Source: Rhinopithecus roxellana (lineage: Eukaryota > Chordata > Mammalia > Primates > Cercopithecidae). From it: a stretch of 64,000 nt of DNA. A program made the position numbers and the translations under genes. Shown here piece by piece: positions 38,030 to 47,695 of the stretch. Position 1 is the stretch's first letter. Every line of letters begins with the position of its first letter. The notes under the pieces are model-generated. The model searched no databases and was not told the DNA's origin. It was given only the letters and a program-made list of their open reading frames with translations. The stretch lies in NCBI RefSeq assembly GCF_007565055.1, contig NC_044555.1:37022611-37086610 (forward strand). Reading direction: 5' to 3'.

Positions 38030-38210
38030 CAAATGCTTTATACATATTAACCCATTTAAACTTCACAACAATGTTACTCATCAGGTGTCAATATCATCGT
38101 GCTGATTTTGAAGATATTAAAATAAAGTCACAAAAGTTTTACATAACTCGTTGAAGTTCTTATCATCACTTCATGGCGTGAGTAGGCATTAAACTCTAAT
38201 AGCTTTTAGC
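38030..38210 (-). mobile_element. MIR SINE, diverged
   Basis: The plus-strand order 'atattaacccatttaaactt', CACAACAATG, a degraded 'gatattaaaataaagtcac', then 'ttcatggcgtgagtaggc' fits a reverse-oriented MIR. Confidence 0.5.
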
Positions 38211-38531
38211 AAAAACGAGGGCATGAAACTAATTCCCTCTGTTGTCTCCCATGTACATGTTGCATAAGTGCTTCTACCCTCACAGTTCCTAACCTGGGAT
38301 TTAATACGACAGTATTTCTCATTTGCTAACCCCTCTGAATGCCTAGACATAAACCCAAGTTGTTAAGTTTCCACTGGGTCTAACCCAAATTCTCAACTTT
38401 ATTCTAAACTTTAACATGCATCAGGATAATCTAGCAATCTTTTAAAACATTCATTTTTGAGGCTTATTCCTGAAGTTTTTGATTCAGTAGATCTGGGTAA
38501 AGCCTGAGAATGTATATTTCCAACCAGTTCC

Positions 38532-38552
38532 CTGCTGCTGCTGCTGCTGCTG
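38532..38552. repeat. (CTG)7 trinucleotide repeat
   Basis: Seven uninterrupted CTG units. Short, with no gene context visible. Confidence 0.9.
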
Positions 38553-38861
38553 TTATAGTAACTACATTTCAATAATGATCAGTCAAATTACCCAATTTGT
38601 TGCCTGTTAATAAACACAATATTTTGTAAAAGCATATGGTAAGGATACATTGTCATTTATCTTTAGAAATTGTGAGAACATATTTGTAAATTAAAGCTAA
38701 TAATTGTTACTGATTTAATTTTTTATTAACTGAAAGAAAGTAGGTATCAATAGTGAGTAGTGACACTGGTACTTTAATAAACACATAGGAGCTCAAATTT
38801 AAAATCTTGAGAATGCACATTTTATGGTCTTAACCTTTGTATGTCAGAGGCATGCACGTGA

Positions 38862-38899
38862 ATGCACACATGTGCGCATGCACGCGCACACACACGCAC
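38862..38899. repeat. alternating purine-pyrimidine tract (Z-DNA-prone)
   Basis: Thirty-eight bases alternate strictly between purine and pyrimidine, mostly CA/TG with embedded CG steps (TGTGCGCATGCACGCGCAC core). A shorter alternating block sits just upstream (about 38851-38860). Confidence 0.75.
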
Positions 38900-39690
38900 C
38901 TATACACACGTAAAAGTTTGAGAAAGTAAGACAAAAGGATAACCTGAATATTGTTACAAATGGAGCTGCCCTGGGATACAAATAAATAAAAGCTGTTGTC
39001 AAAAGTAATTCAATGGTCATTAGAAAGGTATTTACTCGCTTTCTTAAATTTTCTTATTTATACAAGTCTCATTACACTGAATATCATGTCATTTTCTTCA
39101 AGAAATTTAAGTGAACTTAGCTCTTAAGTATCAGCAGATAATTTGCAACTGGTGGTGATTTCACTGTAACTGTATTAATTGGGCATCTTTAACAGTTTGT
39201 AATTATAGATTTCAAGTTGTGAATAGAAACCCTCATTATGGCATGTATTATAATTAATGTGTGCCAGATAATGCTATTTATTTGAAAGTCCGTTATTCAT
39301 GGAACACTACATTGAGCAAGAAGGAGAAGGAAAGATGAAAAATATGGTACTTGACCACAGTTGATTTTAAATTACAGTTGTAATGATGTAACAGAGCAAA
39401 TAAATTGAGAAAAACTGAGTTCAACACACTTGAGAGAATGTATATTAATACCTGTTGATAAGGGATAGGAGATTAATCAGAGAAGGCTTTGTAGAGAACA
39501 TAATTTTCAAACCAAATGTTTTAAGGTGTAAATTGGTTAAAAAGGAAGAAAACCATTTGAATAAAATATCTGATCATCCAATTTTCTCTGTAAAATTTCC
39601 CCAATCTATTATGATATATATTGATCTTTTGCTTTTCATAACTTAAATATCATAATTTGTAACAGAAAATTTGGTGCTTAAATATGTACT

Positions 39691-39776
39691 GTAAATGGGG
39701 TATCCATCACCTCAAGCATTTATTCCTTTGTGTTACAAACAATCCAATTATATTCTTTTAGTTATTTGTAAATGTA
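39691..39776 (-). mobile_element. 86-bp isolated L1 3'-UTR fragment, identical to 41816-41901
   Basis: From GTAAATGGGGTATCCATCAC to TTATTTGTAAATGTA this is identical to 41816-41901 in the antisense L1 2.1 kb downstream. The neighbouring bases differ at both ends. A few bases after it ('ttgacta') may be the same L1 beyond a 13-nt gap. The fragment has no poly(A) or target duplications, so it does not look like an ordinary L1 insertion. Confidence 0.9.
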
Positions 39777-39932
39777 TTGACTATACTATTTCCTTTTTTA
39801 TATTCATATCGTTTTCCCAATTGAACCAAAAGGTTTTTGATGGCAGGCAAAAAGTTGTATACATTTTCTTTTGGTATACCATAGCTAGCATAGGCAGTTA
39901 CCACGAGAGTCAGCACATTCTAGGCTATTTAA

Positions 39933-40277
39933 AAACAAAGGAAGAAATAGAAGGAGAAGAAGAAGGAGGAAGAGGAATAGGAGGAAGAGGAAAAGGAGAA
40001 GAAGAAGAAGAAGAAGAAGAAGAAGAAGAAGAAGAAGAAGAAGAAGAAGAAGAAGAAGAAGAAGAAGAAGAAGAGGAGGAGGAAGGGAGGAGGAGGAGAG
40101 GAGGAGGGAGGAGGAGGAGAGAGGAGGAGGAGGAAGAGGAGGAGGGGGAGGAAGAAGAAGAAGAAGAAGAAGAAGAAGAAGAAGAAGAAGAAGAAGAAGA
40201 AGAAGAAGAAGAGAAGAAGAAGAAGAAGAAGAAAGAAGAAGAAAGGGGAGGAGAAGGAGGAGAAGGAAAGAAAAAAT
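39933..40277 (+). repeat. GAA/polypurine microsatellite tract
   Basis: About 340 bases almost purely of A and G on the plus strand. It contains uninterrupted (GAA)25 at 39998-40072 and (GAA)20 at 40151-40210, separated and flanked by AGG/AAG variants. The 198-codon frame across it (39695-40291) encodes a Glu/Gly/Arg/Lys run only because GAA and GAG have no stops; it is not a gene. Confidence 0.98.
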
Positions 40278-40454
40278 CAGCTCATGAATGATATCAAGAC
40301 AGGAAATGGAAAAAATAAAATAAAATAAAAAGACAGAAAATGGGCATTTAATGACTACTGTTTTGCAAGGGATTCAGACATTCCTACAATGCTCAATTGT
40401 AAGGTTGATGAAAACATCATTTAAGATGTAGCCTATCATAATTATTTGTACAAA

Positions 40455-41712
40455 AGTATTTTTAAAAGCTTTATTGAGTTTTAATTAACATACAGTAAAC
40501 TGCACATATTTAAAATGCACAACACATGTTTTGACATATGTATACACTCATGAAACCATCACTACAGTCTAGACAGTGAAAACATCCTGACCCTCAACAG
40601 TTTCCTTGTGACTCTTTGTAATCCTTCACTCACACTCTTCAACATTTTCCTTTCTCAGTAACGCATCAATTGGCTTTCTGACATAATAGCTTAGTTTTCA
40701 GGTTCTAGAGTTTTATGTAAGTTGATTCATACAGTATGCATGCTTATTTGGTATCTGGCTTCATTCACTCAGGATAATTATTTCCATATTTGTCCATGTT
40801 TTTCCCTGTATCAATAGTTTATTACTTTTTACTGAGGAATAGAAGTCTATTTAATTGGTTTGCTACAATTTGTTTATTAATTTTAATGTTGATGGACACT
40901 TAGGATGTGCCTAGACTTCAACTACAATTAAACTGCTATGAATGTGTCTGCACAAGTCTTTTTAGGATATATACTTTCATTTCTCTTGGGTAAATAAATA
41001 AGGATGGAATGACTGGGTCATGTAGTAGGAGTAGGTTTAACTTTATTAGAAACTGCCCAACTGTTTTCCAACATGTTCAATTTTACATTTCCACCAGCAG
41101 TGTAAGAGAGTTTCAGTTGCTCCACATCCTCACCAATACTTGCTACAAATAGTCTATTTACGTATTCTTAATGTTATTTTATTTTGCATTTCCCTGATGA
41201 TTAGTAATGTGCATGTTTTAATGTGCTTGTTTTTCATCCATATATCTTCTTTGTTGAAATGACTGTTCAGTTTTTTGACCTTTTTTTTTTTTTTTTTTTT
41301 TTTTTGAGACGGAGTCTCGCTCTGTCGCCCAGGCTGGAGTGCAGTGGCTGGATCTCAGCTCACTTCAAGCTCCGCCTCCCGGGTTTACGCCATTCTCCTG
41401 CCTCAGCCTCCCGAGTAGCTGGGACTACAGGCGCCCGCCACCTCACCCGGCTAGTTTTTTGTATTTTTTAGTAGAGACGGGGTTTCACCGTGTTAGCCAG
41501 GATGGTCTCGATCTCCTGACCTTGTGATCCCCCCATCTCGGCCTCCCAAAGTGCTGGGATTACAGGCTTGAGCCATTGACCATTTTTAATTAGGTTGATA
41601 ATTTTCTTCTGACAGAGTTTTGAGAGTTCTTTACATGTTCTGGATACAAATTCTTTAGCAAATATGAGATTTTCAACTATTTTTCTTTGTGGTTTGTCTT
41701 TTCATTCTAAGT
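40455..41712 (-). mobile_element. old L1M 3' end, antisense
   Basis: Reverse-complement L1M: 3' UTR first ('ctttattgagttttaatta', 'acatgttttgacatatgtat'), then late ORF2 ('ttctcttgggtaaataaat', 'ttgctccacatcctcaccaa', 'tttccctgatgattagtaat'). An AluY is inserted at 41281-41575, and L1 resumes at about 41582. Diverged with no open frame. Confidence 0.8.
41281..41575 (-). mobile_element. AluY, Old World monkey type, slightly 5'-truncated
   Basis: Poly(T) at 41281-41305, then a reverse Alu ending at GCTTGAGCCA, so about 12 bases of the Alu 5' end are missing. A short repeat TTGACC (41275-41280 and 41576-41581) flanks it. The sequence type matches the copies at 17337 and 42834. Open frames here are antisense Alu. 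Confidence 0.93.
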
Positions 41713-42465
41713 TTTTTATTAATTTTTAGTTTGTGGGTATAGAGTAGGTATATATATTTATGGGTTACATGAGATATTTTGATACAGGCATATAATGCAT
41801 AATAATCACATCAGAGTAAATGGGGTATCCATCACCTCAAGCATTTATTCCTTTGTGTTACAAACAATCCAATTATATTCTTTTAGTTATTTGTAAATGT
41901 ACAATAAATTATTGTTGACTGTACTCATCCTGTTGTGCTAACAAATACTAGATCATATTCATTTTATTTATCTATATTTGTGTACCCATTAACCATCCTT
42001 ATCCCCCCAGCCACTACCCTTCCCTTCCCAGCTTCTGGTAGGCATAATTCTACTCTTTATCTCCATTAGTTCAATTATTTTAAATTTTTAGTTCTCACAA
42101 GTAAGTGAGAACATGTGAAGTTTGTATTTCTGTGCCTGGCTTATTTCACTTAACATAATAACCTCCACGTCAATCCATGTTGATGCAAAGACTAGATCTC
42201 ATTCTTTGTTCTGGCTGAATAGTACTCCATTGTATATATGTGCAACATTTTCTTCATCCCTTTGTCTGCTGATAGACACTTAAGTTGCTTCCAAATCTTG
42301 GCTCTTCTGAATAGTCTCACAATAAATATGGGAGTATAGACATCTTTTTGATACACTCATTTCTTTCTTTTGAAAATGTATCTAGCAGAGAGATTGCCAA
42401 ATCATACAGTAGTTCTATTTTTAGTTTTTTTGACAAACTCTCTAATTGATCTCCATAGTGGTTGT
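41713..42465 (-). mobile_element. L1 (L1PB/L1MA-like) 3' end, antisense
   Basis: A second L1 3' UTR begins here ('tttttagtttgtgggtatag', 'catcctgttgtgctaacaaa', 'ctcacaagtaagtgagaaca') and runs into late ORF2 ('atagtactccattgtatata'), ending near 'gatctccatagtggttg'. It includes the 86-bp block (41816-41901) duplicated at 39691. Confidence 0.75.
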
Positions 42466-43113
42466 GAGAAGGGACATTCTTGTCTTTTTCCTGATCCTAA
42501 AGTAAAAGCATTCAGTCTTATCATGTAGTATCATGCTGGACATAGGTTTTTCAGATATGCTCTATTATGTTGCAAAGCTTCTCTTTTAGTCCTAGTCTGC
42601 TAAAAATTTCTATAACAAGTAAATGTTAGATTTTGTCATATTATTCTTCTGCATCTATTGAGATACTTATATGGTTTTTCTTTTTAAGTCTGTTAATATC
42701 ATGAATTACACTGACTGATTTTTGAATGTTAAACAAATTTTTCATTCCTATAATAAAGCTCACTTGTTCATGAAATAGTATCCTTTTCGTATACTGTTGG
42801 ATTTGACTCACCAAACATTCATTAAGAATTTTTGCCGGGCACGGTGGCTCAAGCCTGTAATCCCAGCACTTTGGGAGGCCGAGACGGGCGGATCACGAGG
42901 TCAGGAGATCGAGACCATCCTGGCTAATATGGTGAAACCCCGTCTCTACTAAAAAATACAAAAAACTAGCCGGGTGAGGTGGTGGGCGCCTGTAGTCCCA
43001 GCTACTTGGGAGGCTGAGGCGGGAGAATGGCGTAAACCCGGGAGGTGGAGCTTGCAGTGAGCTGAGATCCGGCCACTGCACTCCAGCCTGGGCGACAGAG
43101 CCAGACTCCGTCT

Positions 43114-43147
<34 letters not shown>

Positions 43148-43850
43148 ATTTTTACATCTATATTCATAAAGGATATTGGTGTGCAAGCTTTCTTCTCTTC
43201 AAATATTTGTTTCTAGTTTTAGTAACAGAGTAATTCCAACTTCAAGGAATGAGTTGGGGTATAGTTTTCTCTCTTCATAATTTTTGTGGAGTTTGTATAG
43301 AATTTATCTTATTTAGTTCTTAAATATTTGGTAGAATTTCCTAGTGAGGCCACCTAAGCTTGGAGTATTCTTTTTGAGAGGATTTATTTTAGTAATAAAT
43401 TCAATTTCCTTAAGTGATATAGGGCTACTCAAGCTATTTCTTCCTGATTGGACTTTGGTAATGTTTTTTTTCCCCCAAATAATTTGCATATTTCATCAAA
43501 ATTGTCAAATGTATACAGTATAAATATTAATACTCCATTTTTATACTTTTAATATCTGTAGTGCTATCATCTCTCAATCTAAATACTAATAATTTGTTTC
43601 TTCTCTCTTTTTAAGTCTTATCAGTTTGCCTAGAGTTTTATCAATGTTATTAATTTTCTCAAAATACTAGCTTTGGGTTTCACTAATTTTCTCTATTGTT
43701 TTCAGCTTTTGACTTCATTGATTCATTCTCTAAGTTTTATTACTTTTTTTCTTCTGTTTAATTTGGTTTTCTTTTGCTCTTCTCCTGGTTTCTCACCGTG
43801 GAACCTTAGATAGTTAATTTGAGATCTTCTTGTCTAATATTGTAATTTTA
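42466..43850 (-). mobile_element. old L1 ORF2 (RT to endonuclease side), antisense
   Basis: Reverse-complement ORF2 DNA from 'gggacattcttgtcttttt' through 'ctgcatctattgagatactt' and 'gaatgagttggggtatagt' to 'gatagttaatttgagatctt'. The AluY at 42834-43143 splits it. It may be the same insertion as 41713-42465 with an internal deletion, because the L1 coordinates jump at about 42465. Confidence 0.7.
42834..43143 (+). mobile_element. AluY, Old World monkey (AluYR-like) type
   Basis: Full length, GCCGGGCACGGTGGCTCAAG to a long poly(A) (about 43115-43143), with perfect 10-bp target duplications AAGAATTTTT (42824-42833 and 43144-43153). GGCTCAAGCC near its start and GAGATCCGGCCACTGCACTC in the right arm are features I associate with cercopithecid AluY. 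Little diverged, so a young insertion. Confidence 0.95.
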
Positions 43851-45171
43851 TGCCATCAATTTCCCTATAATCACTGACCAGGGACCCTAGCCACCTTGAC
43901 CTCCCTGGGCTCACAATTCCAGGAGACGAATTTGCTGTGAGGGCCCAATCATGCTCTATTTGGGTTCCCTCTCCCTGTGTTAAAGGATAGAAATTATATG
44001 CAAGCAATAAGCTAAGGCAATAGTAACTATTGTTTCATTTATGTTCTATTTCTTAAGTATCACTATCCATGTAAATTTACGTATGATATGTCGAAAACCA
44101 TTGTTTCATACATTTTGTTTGGTTTCTTTGTTGTTTCAGGTGTAGGGTAAATTCACTCCCTGACACTTAATCTTCACAAGAAATAGAAGTTTCAAATGAT
44201 TTCATTAATTGTACTTCTTTAAATATAATTATTACTTTAAGTGGCTTTCTGAAAAATTTTTAAAAAGGACTTTTTTTAATAACACATTCCATGATCAGAT
44301 CATCTAAGTTATGTCTCAGAAATTACATGCTGTATTTCTGAGAAAGAAATATTTACAGGCATAATCTTTTTTTGCATCTTAATTATCAATACCTTAGTTG
44401 CTCAAAAGAAAACGTCTTTCTGTTGGAGAAAATCTTCCCCCAGAGAAAGCAAAATAGCTTTTGCTGATATATCCATGTTGAACAGAAATAGTAAGTGTAC
44501 TAATCCCAGGTGCATACTATATGGACAGTTTGAGATCTTTTCAATAATTGAATTCTGAAAAAGTCGGGATAAAAAGCTGCTGGGACCCAAAGTAAAACAG
44601 TGAAATCAATTGTTTCTTTTCAGAGCAACAATTATTATTTCTCACATAATAGATGTTATTATCTCAAGTAGCGAAAAGCACATAGGGGCCTTGCAGGTAG
44701 TCTGAATAAAGCTTTTTTATGAGTCTTTTTAAAATAAATTTTCTTAAAGCTTTAGAGGACAGCTCAGCATGCAATCAACTAGACTGCCCAAGAGCAGATG
44801 AAAAATGAGAGATTTTGACAGTAATCAAGCACTGCAAAATCTTAAAATTGATTAACACAAGGTTTTTCATTACAGTTGTTTTTAAAACGATTTATGTAAT
44901 TCAAATATTCAAAACGTTCCGGGGTTCCAAGTCCATTCTTTGACCCTGTTATGTAAGACTTTTAGAACTAATATTAATCTCTTTACTTTTACACTATAGT
45001 GATTTCCTTAAGATATAGCCTTTGAAAGCATGTAATTATTAGCTGACAATATATCGGATATACATACTCTAGTTTTTCAGATTAACACAGATACCTGAGA
45101 AGACTGATGAGAGACTTCTTATTGGAATGTTTTATAATCCTTTATTGTATTACATCTACAAATTATGAGAT
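43851..45171. other. unassigned DNA
   Basis: No gene or confident repeat. A short GC-richer patch near 43880-43980 is not identified. Confidence 0.4.
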
Positions 45172-45188
45172 GAAGTTTTGGTATTTCT

Positions 45189-45487
45189 TTTTTTTTTTTT
45201 TTTTTTTTTTTTGAGACAGAGTCTCGCTCTGTAGCCCAGGCTGGAGGGCAGTGGCGCAATCTCGACCTCGGCTCACTGAAAGCTCCGCCTGCCAGGTTCA
45301 CGCCATTATCCTCCCTCAGCCTCCTGAGTAGCTGGGACTACAGGCGCCCGCCACCTCACCCGGCTAATTTTTTGTACTTTTAGTAGAGACGGGGTTTCAC
45401 CGAGGTCTTGATCTCCTGACCTCGTGATCCGCCCGCCTCGGCCTCCCAAAGTGCTGGGATTACAAGCCTGAGCCACCGCGCCTGGCC
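45189..45487 (-). mobile_element. Alu (AluS/Y) with a small internal deletion
   Basis: Reverse-oriented full Alu with 17-bp target duplications differing at one base (45172-45188 and 45488-45504, GAARTTTTGGTATTTCT). About 14 bases normally between 'gtttcaccg' and 'tcttgatctcctgac' are missing near 45400. Open frames here are Alu-derived. Confidence 0.93.
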
Positions 45488-45504
45488 GAAATTTTGGTAT
45501 TTCT

Positions 45505-45844
45505 AATAAGTTCTGTGAATTTTTCTTTTTCAAAGAGATTCTAACTTTTCAAATATTTATATGGGTAACAATATCTTCATTAAATATGGCGAAAGTAAAT
45601 AAAAGTTTATATGCATTTAGGTAGTCTTCTTGGGGAGAGAAATAGAAATAGAAAATAAAAATTCCTAAGTGGCATTTCATCATCTGTCCTATCATTTTAT
45701 TTTCCACTGTCTCTCTCTCTCTCCATGTATATATGCGTGTGTGTTTATTTAAAAAAAATTGAAAATAATATGTTATAGAGTAACATAATAAAGGGCACAA
45801 AATGCCCACATTGCTCATTTTAGCAGATTCCATTTTCCAAAGAC
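45505..45844. other. unassigned DNA with a short CT repeat
   Basis: A CTCTCTCTCTCTCC run near 45711-45723; otherwise nothing recognised. Confidence 0.4.
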
Positions 45845-46335
45845 GACTAGAAATGTATCTCCTAGAACCTTGCCATTCCACCATCAAAAAGTAGATAGAA
45901 TCTGTATTCCCCTTGAATCTCAGTGGGCTTTCCTGACTGCCCAAATTAACAGAGTACAGCAGAAATATACTCTCTGAATTTCACTGCCAGGTCATAAAAA
46001 TGCTGCATACTTTCACCTGCTTCTCTAGGATGTTCATCCTTGGATCTTTCAGCCTCCCTGTAAGCAATCTGATTACCCCGAGTCTACCATGCTGCAAGGA
46101 AGCCCAAACTACTCCACACGGAGAGGCCAGAAGTCTACATGAACAGAATGCTTCCTTGCCAATTTCCAACCATTTCAGCCACCTGTTGTTTTGACTGCAA
46201 CCACAAGCCAGAACTTCCTGCTAAGCTATTTCTGAATTCTTGACCCACACATACTGTGAGACATAATACAATAATTGTTCTTTTAAACCACTAAGTTTTA
46301 GAGTGATTCGTTACATAGAAATAGATAACCAGAGG
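45845..46335 (+). mobile_element. MLT1-type LTR (MaLR)
   Basis: Characteristic MLT1 blocks appear in order: 'aggtcataaaaatgctgca', 'ccatgctgcaaggaagccc', 'acacggagaggccagaag', and the terminal 'aaaccactaagttttagag' with 'gaaatagataaccagag'. Solo and diverged, an older subfamily than the copy at 15753. The open frames on both strands are incidental. Confidence 0.75.
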
Positions 46336-47201
46336 ACTCGCTTCTTTCATTATTTTAACAAACTGATATCTGAAAGGGATAACATGTTATAGAGGTTATA
46401 GTGTTAATGACAGATAACATCAATTATTAGCCTTGTAGCATTAATTTCTCTGAACAACACTTGAATACAGAGAGAAGTAACGGGAGCAGGTTAGTTGTTA
46501 TAGGAAAGTAGAGCTGGGGAAAATTACGGAACAATGGATGAAACTAACATAAGATGGCTTTGGGCAACCATGGGACAGCACGGAGAAAAGTGCTAGATGA
46601 AGGGGTGTATGGAGGCAGAGAAAAGCTTTGTCTGCTAAATCAAGGAGTTATTAAAGTAAGGGTCATGCTGACTGTGGCATTTGCCATATTTGCAAAGCTT
46701 CCCAGGGCACAGTGACAATCTGGCTTCTACACTGCACACGGATGAAATTAGAAATATGAGGAAAAAATGGTGAGTTCCTTTTTCTCTCATTTAGCTGAAA
46801 ATGTCTTTTAAAATAAGTTTTGGTACCTAAACTGGAGTGCTGCATTTCCTAAAATTTACTTGTTAAATTGCTGTTTCCCTTGATATTAGAATTATTTCAT
46901 GTAGAGGGACTATCTTAATATTATGTTTGATTGTCACTTAAAGTTATAATACTTCTTTTTAAAATGTATATGTAATGTCTGGACAAAAGCAAGAGTTTTT
47001 GGCTGTTTCTATCATTTCCTTTCTGTTTTCATTTATTTGATTTCAGATCAGAGAATATAGGGTGAATAAGGGTAAGAGTCATTGCTTCTAGAATTCTTGG
47101 GCATAGAATGTTGCCAAGTTTAGGAGTGTACAAGATCATCTCCAAATATGTCGACTGTTCAGTTTCTATCCTTCTCAACGAGTTATCTTTTTGTTCCAAG
47201 T
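46336..47201. other. unassigned DNA
   Basis: No recognised gene or repeat. Confidence 0.4.
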
Positions 47202-47212
47202 AATTGCAGTAT

Positions 47213-47684
47213 ATTGTATCTTCATCACAGCACTATTCACAATAGCAAAAACATGGAGTCAACTTAGGCGCCTATCAATGGCAGACTGGATAAAGAAAAT
47301 GTGGTACATTTATACCATGGACTACCGTGCAATCAAAAAAAGAAAGAGATCATGTACTTTGCAGCAACAAGGATGAAGCTGGAGACCATTATCCTAAATG
47401 ATTTAACAAGGGAACAGAAAACCAAATATCTCATATTCTCACTTACAAGTGAGAGCTAAACATTGAGTACACATAGACACAAAGAAGAGACAAGAGACAC
47501 TGAGGCCTATTTGAGGGTGGCTGGTGGGAGAAGGATGAAAATTTAAAAACTACTTATAGGGTACCATGCTTATTACCTGAGTGACAAAATAATCTGTACA
47601 TCAAACCCTCATGACACATAATTTACCTATATAATAAACCTACACATGTACCCCTGAAAATAAATAAACGTTTTTTAAGAGAAG
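47213..47684 (+). mobile_element. 5'-truncated L1 3' end (L1PA/L1PB)
   Basis: Late ORF2 ('ttcacaatagcaaaaacatg', 'gataaagaaaatgtggtaca') through the 3' UTR ('ttgagggtggctggtggg', 'aaacctacacatgtacccct') to an A-rich tail. Flanked by AATTGCAGTAT target duplications (47202-47212 and 47685-47695). A standard target-primed insertion of about 470 bp. Confidence 0.9.
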
Positions 47685-47695
47685 AATTGCAGTAT

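Larger units (their letters stand above)
38211..39690. other. unassigned DNA with small simple repeats
   Basis: Holds a (CTG)7 tract at 38532-38552 and an alternating purine-pyrimidine tract at 38862-38899, listed separately. Nothing else recognised. Confidence 0.4.

Noticed and set aside
39695..40291. 198-codon frame with a long glutamate-rich C-terminal part
   Set aside because: It is the GAA/GAG microsatellite read in a stop-free phase, joined to an L1 fragment. There is no sign of a gene.
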